DNA from: Scolanthus callimorphus
Lineage: Eukaryota; Cnidaria; Anthozoa; Actiniaria; Edwardsiidae
Length of the DNA stretch: 64,000 nt
NCBI GenBank assembly: GCA_033964015.1
Contig: CM066924.1
Span: forward strand, 6,554,251-6,618,250
Direction of reading: 5' to 3'
Numbering within the stretch: the stretch's first letter is position 1; every line of letters starts with the position of its first letter. The position numbers and the translations under genes are program-made. Under the pieces are notes generated by a model, which saw only the letters and a list, made by a program, of their open reading frames with translations, ran no database searches and had not been told where the DNA came from. This document shows, in pieces, positions 37,493-48,792 of this stretch.

Positions 37493-38371
37493 ATGGAAGA
37501 GGCAAAATTGATAACTAAAAAAGGCAAAGAAGCTGAAAACCCAAGCGAGAGAGCAGAAAAAACGCCGCAAAAGACACAGAAGCTCGCAAACAGACACCAG
37601 CGATATCTCCCTTCCTGACCAAGAGACATGCGAGTGCCATGCTATTCTAATGGATAAACTTGAAGTTATGAACGCCAAGCTAGATGCGACGATGTTAGCG
37701 ATCAAACAGCTAGACGGCATGAAAATGAAAATATCTACTCTGGAAGAGGACAACCGCGAGATAAAGGAAAGTCTTGAGTTTACTCAAGCAGAAAACGAAA
37801 CCATGAAGAAAGAGGTTGCAGAGTCTAACATCAGATTGATTGCTTTAGAAAAGCAAATTATCACACTCACGTCGAACCTTGCAGCTGAAAGGAGCAGAGG
37901 TATAAAGCTAGAAAGCTTCTCCCGCCGTAACAATTTGCGGATCTTTGGGATTCCCGAGTTGGAAAGCGAGACATGGGAGGAAACAGAGAATGCTTTGAGA
38001 AAATTCATTCACAAAGACCTCAATGGCGGCGGAAATCTAGCAAGAGAAATCTCTTTCGAGCGAGTACACCGCACGGGAACTAAATCCGAAAGCAACGAAG
38101 AACCGCGTCCCATAGTTGCAAAATTCTCCTACTTCAAAGACAAGGAGGATGTCAGAGGCCTTGCAAAGAATCTGGCAGGCACAAACTTCGGAATCGCGGA
38201 AGACTTCCCTAAAGAGATAGCAGATGTACGCAGAAAGTTGGTCCCGATCATGAAAAACGCAAAAAAAGGGAAAAGAAGGCGACTCTGAAATTTGACCAGC
38301 TTTTCATCGACGGTAAGCCGTATACAGGTCCAGGTTCTGAAAGAGACTATGTTATTAGAGCTACAGAATAG
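37493..38371 (+). pseudogene. LINE ORF1 (nucleic-acid-binding protein)
   Basis: The first ATG (37493) gives MEEAKLITKKGKEAENPSER, then a frameshift near 37555. The long clean stretch is 37650-38288, with a heptad-rich coiled coil (about residues 15-85) followed by SRRNNLRIFGIPELES, the start of the L1 ORF1 RRM domain. Near 38265, in an A-rich run, the frame shifts again. The other frame carries on through FDQLFIDGKPY to TAG at 38369-38371. ORF1 proteins coat the LINE RNA and aid reverse transcription. Confidence 0.82.
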
Positions 38372-38785
38372 CCCTATGATAATCGGAAAGTGACTGTGTT
38401 AGTTAGTGCTACTAAACAACTTCATGATAAATTAACGAATTGTCTTATCGAATTTTCGAATTGTCTTATCTATGATTTAGAAAAATTTTGTTGCCTGTGT
38501 AGTTTCATCTCATATGCCCAGGAAGGTTTATCCATCAAGGCCACAAGTTTACTATCAACTTTTTTACAGGCGGTCTTGAATTTGCTTTAGATATTGCTAT
38601 TTTTTTTTCTCTTTCCATAGGAAGCAACAATTCTTGAGCCTAGTTGTTTTTTTTCTACTTGTGTTGATTGTTCGCATAACTCAATATGCAAAATGTTCGT
38701 CGTCGATGTATTTTGTTAGATAATAGCACGCAGACCTACACCTCAGAATATAATACGCTTGAAATACCATCTTTACAATCGCACA

Positions 38786-40230
38786 ATGCCTTTTAATTTT
38801 ACTTGTTGTTCGCTTAATGCGCGCGGTTTGAATTCAACAAAAAAGCGCAGGCAAATCTTTAGATGGCTCCACAATAACAAATACGCAGTTGTTTATATCC
38901 AAGAAACCTTTAGTACTAAGAACTTAGAAAAGATGTGGGCGGCTGAATGGGGAGGACCAGTGTTCTACAGTCACGGCACCAACCACGTAAAGGGGTAATG
39001 ACTTTGTTAAACCCAAAACTCGACGCAAAGATTGAAAACTTTCAAAGTGATGACAACGGCCGATATCTTATTATCGAAGCCACAATTGAAGACTCCCCTT
39101 TTGTCCTTGTGAATACCTACGCCCCAAATAATGTTAAAGATCAACAAAAATTCTTTGCAGAAATAAGAGAAAAGCTGCGTATTTTTAATGATAAGCCACT
39201 CTTATGGGCAGGTGACCATAACTGTGCTCTGACACCGGTGGATAAATTCGGCGGCTCTGAAGTTCGCAAAAAACAAATCGTAATAGATGAAATAAACAAA
39301 ACTCGTGCTTCAGTCGGACTCGACGATATTTGGCGCAGTCAGCATCCCACTCTTAGGCAATACACCTGGCATAGCAAAACCCTAAAAGTGCAATGTAGGC
39401 TAGATTATTGGTTAACTTCGCAATCAATTGCTTCGCTTATCGAAAATTCTGCAATTATCGCCACAAGTTTTTCAGACCACTCTGCCACCACTATTGAATT
39501 AAAATCTAAAGACTTTGCGAAACGCGGCCGCGGGTTCTGGAAATTCAATAACCTTCTCTTGAAAAACCAAGTATTTGTAGACAAAATGGAAAACAAACTA
39601 ATGGAATTTAAAAAGAATTACGAAAACATTCATGATTCTCGTCTGAAATGGGACATGATAAAAATGAACATAAGAACATTTGCCATCAAGTTTTCCAAAG
39701 AGAAGGCAAAAGAGAAAAGGGACTTGGAGCGGGAGCTTCATGTTAAGCTCAACAGCTTACAAATCATAATGAATGAAAACATGACCGAAGAAAATGTTAG
39801 CAATTATTACAAAGTCAAACATCAATTAGACTTGTTAGCACAGCAGAGAACAAAAGGCGCGATAATACGAAGCAGAGCGAGATGGCACGAGAAGGGCGAA
39901 AAAAGTACGAAATATTTTTATAACCTGGAAAAGCGTCAGCACGATGCTAAGCATATAACAAAATTGATCGCAAATGATAACACAGAAATTACTGACCAAA
40001 ATGAAATTTTGAACGAAATCCAGATTTTCTATGAAACATTATATAGTACGTCCCAGGAAAACAATGCTCAAGTGCACTGCTCTGAGGAAGATTTTTTCCA
40101 AAACCCACACAGGATGTTAACAGAATGTGATAAAAAAATATGTGAAGGAAAATTATCGAAAAAGAATGCTTCAAAATCCTCAAGACTTTCCAAAAAAACA
40201 AAACACCGGGCTCCGACGGCCTTAGTGCCG
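38786..40230 (+). pseudogene. LINE ORF2, AP-type endonuclease and linker
   Basis: From ATG 38786, MPFNFTCCSLNARGLN is the first endonuclease motif, followed by QET, NTYAPN, the catalytic GDHN, RLDYWL and SDHSA, in the order typical of L1-type AP endonucleases that nick the target. A missing G near 38995 shifts the frame between HGTNHVKG and VMTLLNPK. A linker with RGRGFWKFNNLLL and ARWHEKGEKSTKYFYNLEKR leads into the polymerase, with further frame changes near 40195. Confidence 0.88.
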
Positions 40231-41555
40231 AATTCTACTTACGATTCTGGAAGCAACTAGCAGACGAATTTATAGAATGTTTCAATGCAGCCTTCGAAAG
40301 AGGAGAAATGTCAATATCACAAAAGCGAGGCGTGATTCCCTCATCCCAAAGAAAGCTAGCAGCAGACTCTTTCTAAAGAATTGGAGGCCGATCACGCTTT
40401 TGAATGTCGATTATAAAATCGCGTCTAAAACCATAGCGAACCGAATAGCTAAATTGCTCCCGGATATTATACACTCTGATCAGACAGGTTACGTTAAGAG
40501 TCGATACATAGGACAAAACGTGCGATTAATTATGGACATAATGGATTTGACACTTGCACAAGACATTCCGGGCATCGCACTGTTTCTCGATTTCCAAAAA
40601 GCGTTTGACTCCTTAGAGTGGGATTTTATTCGGAAAACGCTCAAGACTTTTAATTTCGGCCCAGACTTAATACAATGGTTTCAAACTTTCTATTACGATA
40701 TATCTAGCTGCGCACTCAATAACGGTTTTGCCACGCCTTTCTTTAAGCTTCATCGCGGGCTCAGGCAAGGATGTCCGCTCAGCGGAATTCTGTTCATCTT
40801 ATCAGCAGAAATCTTAGAATGCAATTCGCACTGACAGAAGTATAAAGGGTATAAAGATAAACGATTCTGAATTTAAATTATCACAGTACGCCGACGATAC
40901 CACGGTATTTGTGTCAAATCTAAAATCTGCCGAAAACCTCTTTGTACTCTTAAAAAAAATTGAATCATGCTCTGGTCTTAAAGTTAACATGACAAAATCA
41001 GAAGGTTTGTGGCTTGGAAAGCTAAAAGACCTTAAGGAAAAGCCTTTAGGTATTCGATGGCCACAAAGGTCTGTGCATGCGTTAGGTATTCATTTCACTT
41101 ATGATAAAACAATCCAAAAAAAAGAAAATTTTGATTCGAAGCTTGGAAAAATGAAAAAGCTCCTAGATGTTTGGAGGATGCGAAGTCTTACTTTAGAAGG
41201 CAAAATAAATATCGTCAAAACATTGGCTTTGTCTAAGCTGACATATGTCGCCTCTCTACTGCCGATTGAGAAAGACTTCATTACTGAAGTCAACAAGGAG
41301 ATCTGGTCATTCATCTGGAATAGGAAACCCCCTAAAGTTAAAACCAAAACAATGATTGGAAAAAAAAGTGAAGGTGGACTCAATATGCCAGATTTCGATA
41401 TAATAAACACAGCAATAAAAACAAGTTGGGTCCAAAGGTTGAGCGCACAAATAAATGACAATCAGAAGCTCGAGAGTTGGCAGATTATTCCCTCGAGTTA
41501 CTAAAAAACGTAGGAGGCAGATTTTTATTTCAGTGTAATTACGATGTACCGTTGT
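40231..41555 (+). pseudogene. LINE ORF2, reverse transcriptase domain
   Basis: Motifs in order: NWRPITLLNVDYKIASK, HSDQTGYVKSRYIGQN, FLDFQKAFDSLEWDF, GLRQGCPLSG and QYADD. All catalytic aspartates (LDF and YADD) are kept. Frameshifts occur near 40340 and 40815. The thumb region (MKKLLDVWRMRSLTLEGKIN) is intact up to the TA-element insertion at 41556. Confidence 0.9.
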
Positions 41556-41557
41556 TA

Positions 41558-43076
41558 GCGGAGCTCCTGCGCGGGCCGAAGGCCCGCGCAAGCGGAGCAC
41601 CATACCTAAGGAAATAACGTCTCGCATAACTATGGAGTTGATTTTCAAACGTCACGGGCTTTCTTGCTCATTTTGCTTACGTTATTGACGGCGCCAAGTC
41701 AAATGATTAGGGCGTTGAAATGGTATCGCCCAAAAGATTAATGTGTCCAAGTTTGGTTGCCATAGATTGTTCCCTTCTTGAGATATGATTTTTTTTGTTT
41801 CTTCCTGGTATTAAAGGTATAGCGTACGTCCGTCCGTCCGTCCGCCGTACGCGGAAACTCATGGGAACCCTGTGGTATACTAAGAAAATTAAAAAATCTC
41901 GGGAAGGGATGGACCTTAGACAACCAAACTTGGATGAAGTTATCTAAGTGGCAAGGGGGGTGCAACTGCATGGTCACGTGGTATGACGTCATCGATGACG
42001 TCATCATAGGAGAAAAATGATATATCTCAAGAAGGGATGAACCTCAGACAACCAAACTTGGGTGAAGTTATCTAAGTGGCAAGGAGGGTGCAACTGCTTA
42101 GTCACGTGGTATGACGTTATTGATGACGTCATCATAGGAGAAAAATGATATATCTCAAGAAGGGATGAACCTCAGACAACCAAACTTGGATGAAGTTATC
42201 TAAGTGGCAAGGAGGCTGCAACTGCGTGGTCACGTGGTATGATTTCATTGATGACGTCATCATAGGAGAAAAGTGATATATCTCAAGAAGGGATGAACCT
42301 CAGACAACCAAACTTGGGTGAAGTTATCTAAGTGGCAAGGGGGGTGCAACTGCATGGTCACGTGGTATGACGTCATTGATGACGTCATCATAGGAAAAAA
42401 ATTATATGTCTCAAGAAGGGATGAACCTCAGACAACCAAACTTGGGTGAAGTTATCTAAGTGGCAAGGGGGGTGCAACTGCATGGTCACGTGGTATGACG
42501 TCATCATAGGAGAAAAATGATATATCTCAAGAAGGGATGAACCTCAGACAACCAAACTTGGGTGAAGTTATCTAAGTGGCAAGGAGGGTGCAACTGCATG
42601 GCCACGTGGTATGACGTCATTGATGACGTCATCATAGGAGAAAAATGATATATCTCAAGAAGGGATGAACCTCAGACAACCAAACTTGGGTGAAGTTATC
42701 TAAGTGGCAAGGGGGGTGCAACAGCATGGTCACGAGGTATGACGTCATCGATGACGTCATCATAGGAGAAAAATGAAATATCTCAAGAAGGGATGAACTG
42801 CAGACAACCAAACTTGGGTGAAGTTATCTAAGTGGCAAGGTGGGTGTAACTGCATGGTTACGTGGTATGACGCAATTGATGACGTCATCAAACGTGAAAA
42901 GGTTTACATCATTGAAGGGATGAACCTTAGATAACCACACTTGGGTGAACAAGTGCTTAGTCACGTGGTATAACGGTGCAAGGCTATCTATTCATGTACA
43001 ATGGCAACCTTTTTGTCTTGTTAAAAAAAATTGTAACCGGGAACTCCGCTTTTAGCCAGTGGCTAAATCTATATAT
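41558..43076 (+). mobile_element. Hairpin-ended TA element, copy 2, inside LINE ORF2
   Basis: A 1519-bp insertion whose removal, with one TA, restores the LINE frame (VPL before and PLDTKV after). TA is duplicated at 41556-41557 and 43077-43078. The left end is GCGGAGCTCC, a hairpin with arms GCGCGGGCC and GGCCCGCGC around GAA, then GCGGAGCACCATACC. The right end is GGGAACTCCGC, hairpin TTTAGCC-AGT-GGCTAAA, TCTATATAT. The interior is mainly a 128-bp satellite. No protein is encoded. It is the youngest of the three nested insertions. Confidence 0.9.
41845..42970 (+). repeat. 128-bp satellite with CACGTG and paired TGACGTCA
   Basis: About eight to nine units. The word TATATCTCAA recurs at 42021, 42149, 42277, then (one base changed) 42404, then 42521, 42649 and (changed) 42777, giving periods of 128, with one unit shortened to 117. 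Most units contain CACGTG followed by two TGACGTCA palindromes four bases apart (TCGA or TTGA between). A CGTCCGTCCGTCCGTCC microsatellite precedes the array. Confidence 0.9.
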
Positions 43077-43078
43077 TA

Positions 43079-43987
43079 CCCCTTGATACCAAAGTGCCTA
43101 CTTTTTACACAAACGTACTAGAAGCTTGGCAAAAATTAGAGTTATACAAAAGTGAGTCGGTCCTTGAAGAGGTAGTCTGGAATAACAAAAATATCAGGGT
43201 AGCTGGAAAATCTATCTTCTACAATGAATGGTTCCAAAAGGGAATACTTAAAATCAAACATTTGCTTGATGAAAGGGGTAACTGGCTCTCTGAAGTAGAT
43301 CTTGCGCGACGGTATGGCATAAAAACAAATTTCCTTACTCTTTTTGCTTTGCGAAAAGCCATACCGACAAAGTGGAAATCAGAGATAAAAACCAAACGAC
43401 CCCTTTCCAAAACAAAAGTAATCCCCATTACGTGTAAAAAAGCAAGAGAAATGCTTGTGACAAAAGCGTTTAAGAATCCTACCGCTGAGAAACGAATGAT
43501 TTGGGCAGGGTTCGCCCCTCAGGAAGCTACCCACGTCTATCAGCTACCATACACGATCACAAAAGATGTAAAACTGCGTATGTTTCAGTTCAAAATAAAC
43601 CACAACATTCTTCCTTGTAATGCATCTCTTTTCAGAGACAAAATTGTAACCTCTGGCAAGTGTTATGCATGTACAGAGATTCAAGATTTAAGTCATCTGT
43701 TATTTGACTGCATAAAAGTAAAAACGTTTTGGCAAAAGTTTGAGACATGGTGGGACGTTAAAAACAATCAGCAGATTTCACTGACAAAAAAAGATGTCTT
43801 CTATGGCCTTGAACCAGCTAAACAAGAAAGCAAGCCTTTAAATCTTTGCCTGCTGCTCGCTAAATATTTTATATTTAGAGCATACATAAAAAATGAAGAC
43901 ATTAATTTCACAGTTTTTATTCAATATTTGAGCATACATTTAGATATGGAAACTTCCAAAATAGCAAAGAAAATTAAAATCGAGTAA
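43079..43987 (+). pseudogene. LINE ORF2, C-terminal domain with CCHC knuckle
   Basis: A clean frame of about 300 codons to TAA at 43985-43987. It contains the cysteine-histidine knuckle C-x2-C-x7-H-x4-C (CYAC at 43661, histidine at 43694, last cysteine at 43709) found after the polymerase in L1/Tx1 LINEs. The domain helps RNA binding and reverse transcription. This part shows no lesion. About 160 bases of 3' UTR and the poly-A tail follow. Confidence 0.88.
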
Positions 43988-44164
43988 GGTGTGGTCTACT
44001 TGTCTACTGTCTATCCTTTTTTTTTTTTTTCAATTTCATATCATAAAATATCATAAATCTTTGTAAGATGTAAATTTGTAGTGTAGTGTATATAGTAGTG
44101 TGTTTATAATGTTGTAAAACTTTGTAAAAAATCAAAAAAAAAAAAAAAAAAGACCTCAACCCAA

Positions 44165-44221
44165 ACATACAGGGGCAGAGGCAGGGCTCAGTCTCATTTC
44201 CAGCCCAAACCGCAACAGTAG
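44165..44221 (+). pseudogene. DIRS-A gag, 3' end after the LINE
   Basis: Continuing from the target duplication, the gag frame reads TYRGRGRAQSHFQPKPQQ and stops with TAG at 44219-44221. This matches the basic RG-rich end expected for DIRS gag and confirms that the LINE split the gene. Confidence 0.85.
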
Positions 44222-44244
44222 CTCCACTGACCAGTACACATGTT

Positions 44245-46136
44245 ATGAAAGGTATGTCAGAACATCCTTCTCATTTAGTAGACCTCCCCTTAGCGGGCAG
44301 ACTAAAATATTTTCTACCCAGGTGGGAACAATTAACAAAAGACCCATGGGTCCTTCAAGCAGTGTCAGGGTATCAGATAGAGTTTATGACCACGCCCACC
44401 CAAACCCAACCCCCTACAATATTTTCACCTCCCTCGAACACCAACATCAGATAGATCAGGAGGTGCAAGAATTGCTCTCAAAGGAAGCAGTTCACTTTGT
44501 CCCAGGCTACCAGTGCCACCAGCCAGGGTTTATCAGCACACTTTTTGTAGTGCCCAAAAAGGGGGGAGGGCTAAGACCAGTTATAAACCTAAAACCACTG
44601 AACCAGTTCATACCATACGAACACTTCAAGATGGAGTCTGTTCTGATGCTAAAAGATCTTCTAACAAAAGGGGATTTTATGGCAAAATTAGACCTAAAGG
44701 ATGCCTACCTGACTGTACCCATAGACAGGAACCACAGAGGTTCCTACAGTTCCTTTGGAGAGACTCCCTTCTGGAATTTTCCTGCCTCCCCTTTGGGTTG
44801 GCCAGCAGCCCAAGGGTATTTACAAAAATACTAAAACCAGTTTGGGCAGCCCTCAGACAGAGGGGAATCCGACTTATTGCCTATTTAGACGACATTCTCC
44901 TAATGGCAAACACAGAACATCTACTCCGTCGACATGTGTCTATGACAGTAAACCTTTTGGAAGAACTGGGGTTCATAATCAATTATCAGAAGTCAGTTTT
45001 GACTCCCACCAATCAGATAGAGTACTTAGGCTTCCAGGTCAACTCAAATATCCTCTCCCTAAGCCTACCAAGGGACAAAATAAGAAAAATCAGACTAAAA
45101 TGTCAACACCTGTTAGACAACCCTACAACAACAGTAAGGGAATTATCAAAATTCCTGGGCCTCCTATCCTCTTCCATCCAAGCAGTCTTTCAGCGCCTCT
45201 CCACTATCGTTACCTCCAAGAGGCGAAAAACAACGCATTGCGGACCCACCAGTCTTACGAAGCAACGGTTCAAATGGCCGAACCTGCCCTACAGGAGGTA
45301 ACATGGTGGAGAGACAACCTTATAGCATGGAACGGAAAGCCTTGTTACAGGACCCTACCGATATAGTGATAGAGACCGATGCATCTCTACAGGGGTGGGG
45401 GGCTCACTGCCAAGGTGTTGCAACAGGGGGGAGATGGTCCATGGAGGAATCATCTTTTCACATCAACTACCTAGAACTCCTAGCAGGGTCCCTAGCAATA
45501 AGAACCTTCACCAAGGACAAAGTGAAAGCCCAGGTGCTATTGCTTATGGACAATGTGACCGCAGTGGCCTACATCAACAAGATGGGGGGCACACGGTCAC
45601 CTCTCCTCTCGCATCTGTCAAAAGATCTCTGGGACTGGTGTCTGAGGCACAATGTACTAGTGAGGGCCCAACACATACCAGGCATATTGAACACACAAGC
45701 AGACCACGAATCCAGGGTGTTCCTGGACTCAAGCGATTGGAAGTTGAATCCAACAGTTTTCAATCTATTGGTTCAGGCCTGGGGTCCCCTAGACATAGAC
45801 CTGTTTGCGTCTCGGCTGACATTCCAACTCAACCAGTTTGTGAGCTGGAGACCAGACCCTCTAGCAACTTTTACAGATGCATTCACTCTGGATTGGAGTC
45901 AATTCAGAGCATATGCGTTTCCCCCATTTGCCCTGATCGGCAGGTGTCTACAACAAATGCGGACTCAACAGGTCAGTCACCTAGTACTTGTAGCCCCAGT
46001 GTGGGCAGCACAGCCCTGGTACCCCCTACTACTAGACCTGTGCATAGACTACCCTCGGATTTTACCATTCAGGAAAGACTTACTGACCCAGGGTCACAAT
46101 TCCCACCCATTAGAACACCTTCAACTAGCTGGGTGA
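44245..46136 (+). pseudogene. DIRS-A reverse transcriptase and RNase H
   Basis: Begins around MKGMSEHPSHLVDLPLAGRL. The reverse transcriptase has FVVPKKGGGLRPVINLKPLN, LDLKDAYLTVPI, CLPFGLASSPRVFTK and the active-site YLDD (44882-44893). RNase H has IETDASLQGWGAHC, the ELLAG and DNVTAVAYIN blocks and ADHESR. Further on is the DIDLFASRLTFQ region seen in all DIRS elements. Frame changes near 44440, 44740, 45200 and 45360 break the gene. The last stop is TGA at 46134-46136. Together with its recombinase it would copy the element RNA into DNA. Confidence 0.88.
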
Positions 46137-47106
46137 CTTCTATCAACAGAAGTTTCCAGGAGGCAGGCATTTCTACAAGATCTAGAGAAATCCTCCTTGC
46201 AGCATGGCGGAAAAATACCAGTGATGCATATGCCTCTGCATGGTCTAAATGGTGTAGCTGGTGTAGTAGGAGAGTCAATGCAAATCCCCTTTCACCATCT
46301 ATGACTAATATACTTGACTTCCTAACATCTCAGTTCGGAGATGGGAAAGAATATAGATCCATTAATGTCTATCGCTCAGCACTATCTGCTGTTCTTTCCC
46401 CAATCGACGGGCACAAGATGGGGTCACACCCCTTAGTGTGTCAGATGTTAAGAGGGATTTATCAACTCCGTCCCCCTAAACCACGTTACACTGTAACATG
46501 GGACGTGGTCAACATGGTCAGCTACATTGCCACCATGGGCTCAAATGAGTCCTTACCACTCAAACTTCTATCTTAGAAGCTTCTTGGCCTTCTAGCTCTA
46601 ACTCGTCCTGATAGATCATCAGGCCTAGCCGCAAGAGACTTGCGGTTCAGGCGCTTCCTACCAGAAGGCGTAGAGTTTAAGCTCGCAGAATTAACCCAAA
46701 ATGTCAAAACAGGGCAGGAGCCAAAATCATGTTTCCATGCAAATTTCCCAGATGACAGTAACCTCTGTGTTTGTGAATGTCTGAAGGTATATGAAGCTAG
46801 AACAAAGGAGTGGCGCCCAACAGACCCCACTGAACCAAACAAACTTTTCCTATCATTCATCCAACCACACAAGCCTGTTACCTCTGCTTCATTAGCCAGG
46901 TGGTTGAAGGCATTGATACCAGCATTTTCAAGGCACATTCAGTGCGGGGGGCAGTTACCACGGAAGCTGGTAAACAAGGGTTTTCAATTCCAGATATTCT
47001 TAATTTCGCAGACTGGTCACAAGAGCACACGTTTATTAAGTTCTACTACAGACCAAGCTTTAACCCAGCCACTGGAAGAGCTATACTGTCTAGTGGTACG
47101 GGATAA
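46040..47106 (+). pseudogene. DIRS-A tyrosine recombinase
   Basis: Overlaps the end of RNase H in another frame, as in known DIRS elements; the start codon is not clear. The N-terminal core-binding part reads LLAAWRKNTSDAYASAWSKW. The catalytic set is recognisable: arginine in LLALTRPDRSSGL, H-x-x-R in FKAHSVRGAV, and the tyrosine in FIKFYYRPS. An in-frame TAG at 46574-46576 and a frameshift near 46915 inactivate it. The enzyme would integrate the circular DNA copy. Confidence 0.88.
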
Positions 47107-47128
47107 GATAGTGTTTTGGCTTTGAACA

Positions 47129-47246
47129 TGCATTGTTAAATTGAGTCGAGTATTTTGAAGTATAATCGGGGATTATGCAAGCCTGTTTACAGGTAAAGTA
47201 TAATCTAGATTATACGAAAAATAAGAGACGACATTTAACAATGCAA
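47129..47246 (+). repeat. DIRS-A internal complementary region
   Basis: 47129-47166 is the reverse complement of the left tip (36219-36256) and 47162-47246 is that of the right tip (47423-47507). The two overlap at ATAAT. This is the template that in DIRS elements allows the ends to be completed during circle formation. Confidence 0.9.
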
Positions 47247-47317
47247 TCCCTCCCTTCCCACCCGTTTGTTGGCATACCTTGTGTTTTGTTTCTTTCAGAT
47301 TTCGAGTCGTTCACTTC

Positions 47318-47436
47318 AAAGACGATGAGCCCGCGGTGCCAGCGGTGGTTATGGATCAAGTTACCATGACTACAAGCGTTTATCTTTGAAATCACTGTAT
47401 TTATGGAGTGAATTAAAGGACATTGCATTGTTAAAT
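47318..47436 (-). repeat. DIRS-A right inverted terminal repeat
   Basis: A 119-bp reverse complement of 36244-36362. It is followed by the right tip (to 47507) whose complement is in the internal region. Confidence 0.9.
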
Positions 47437-47507
47437 CTCGTCTCTTATTTTTCGTATAATCTAGATTATACTTTACCTGTAAACAGGCTTGCATAATCCC
47501 CGATTAT

Positions 47508-48168
47508 GTTTCCTCCATAATGGCGGCCAATTAATCGGGTCTCCAAAACGACGCTATTTTCAATCCAAATTATACGAATTGTACCCGAATGGTAAGATAT
47601 GCATTGCATATCGAAGATTGTTCATGGTTATCATAGACCACCCCTCACCGTCAATTTTCACAACATGGCAAATTTTGACCATTGGTAGTCAATAGACCGA
47701 TCCCTATTTTGACAATAGCTCCGCCACCTCATAGCAAACAATAGGAAGTTTTCCCTACGGAATTCAAAATGTCCGAGCAACAAACTTGAATATCGAAGAT
47801 TGTTCAATAATTATTCAACTTCTGCAGGATTTTCTAAATTTTATTTTTAGAACTTTGTCGAAATTTTAACGTGGAAAACCGCTCTATACATTAATTTATT
47901 GTCATGAGATGTACAGATGCGGTATTTCCCAGTTACACACTCATGTCTTAATCAAAATTCTATATTGAGCAAATAAAAGAAGTTAAAACACAATGACCGA
48001 AAAAGAACACAAAGTGCCTTATGGGTCGGGGATGGAAGCTGAATAATGAAAAACGGGTCTTACGAACAAATGAATAAAGAATAATTGCGTCAAAAAGTCC
48101 AGGAATAATGAATAAGAAGTTCCTAAAAATAAATAATGAATAATGGCTGTGTTAGGGACGTGTCATTA

Positions 48169-48200
<32 letters not shown>

Positions 48201-48792
48201 GAGGGTCCAAATTTTCTAAGCGTGTCCAAAGGAAGTGTCCAAATTTTTTTAAGCAACTGCTCATTGCATTTGCATTTTTGTACTCAACTTCAATACATGA
48301 TAAAAATTTCGCAGAAAGAAAGACATCTAATATATTCTTTCGGAACTCGCGCAAAGAAGACACAACCCTCGCGCCGTTTATAAGGACAAATGTATCTTGA
48401 CGATTAAAAAATAAACTCCCCCAAAAATAACTTAGAGTGTTAGGCCTGCCGCGCAGTTCATTATGCAGTCACTATTTTCGTCATTTGGGGCCCGCAGTTG
48501 CGCGCGCACATGAATAATAATGTTGCTGAAAGGCTTTGTTTACTATACACGAAAAACGTAATGTTCATCTACCCTTTATCTGAGGCTTGATGAAACGTTT
48601 ATCAAAATTTGGGCGCGCTTCGCTCGCAACGAAAGAAAAATGTGCCCCCATCTTATAAAGAAAAATGTGCCCCCAGTCTATAATCCCTTCCTTTTCCACT
48701 ATTTCCTAATTCTTTTTGCAGTACTACTTTATTGCTGTCTTTAGACAAGTAACCCAATTAAAGCAGCCATGATCTCTAATAATGCCAGCCCC
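47508..48792. other. Non-coding stretch with long G-run
   Basis: A G homopolymer of about 28 bases with one flanking A-G break lies at 48172-48202. The rest is AT-rich, with many ATAATGAA/GAATAATGA words at 48040-48140. No gene is supported. Confidence 0.5.

Larger units (their letters stand above)
37411..44150 (+). mobile_element. L1/Tx1-type LINE inserted in DIRS-A gag
   Basis: The 14-bp AGACCTCAACCCAA is duplicated at 37397-37410 and 44151-44164. The right side is preceded by a poly-A tail, the signature of target-primed reverse transcription. Removing the insert restores the gag frame. It has an ORF1 with coiled coil and an ORF2 with AP endonuclease, YADD reverse transcriptase and C-terminal CCHC knuckle. 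Only 82 bases precede ORF1, so the copy is full length or nearly so. Frameshifts in both ORFs and the 1.5-kb insertion in ORF2 make it inactive. Confidence 0.93.
36219..47507 (+). mobile_element. DIRS-A: complete DIRS-type retrotransposon, interrupted by a LINE
   Basis: The gene order gag, reverse transcriptase/RNase H, tyrosine recombinase and the terminal layout define a DIRS element. Such elements move through a circular DNA intermediate that the recombinase inserts, leaving no target duplication. The 119-bp inverted terminal repeats are 36244-36362 and 47318-47436. Downstream of the recombinase an internal complementary region (47129-47246) carries the reverse complement of the outer left end joined to that of the outer right end. 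ATTAT is shared at both tips and at the internal junction. After removing the LINE and one target copy the element is about 4.5 kb, within the usual size. All genes have frameshifts or stops. Confidence 0.93.

Noticed and set aside
48172..48202. Long G-run as a possible quadruplex regulatory site
   Set aside because: Uninterrupted homopolymers are common slippage products and assembly trouble spots. Nothing nearby links it to a gene.
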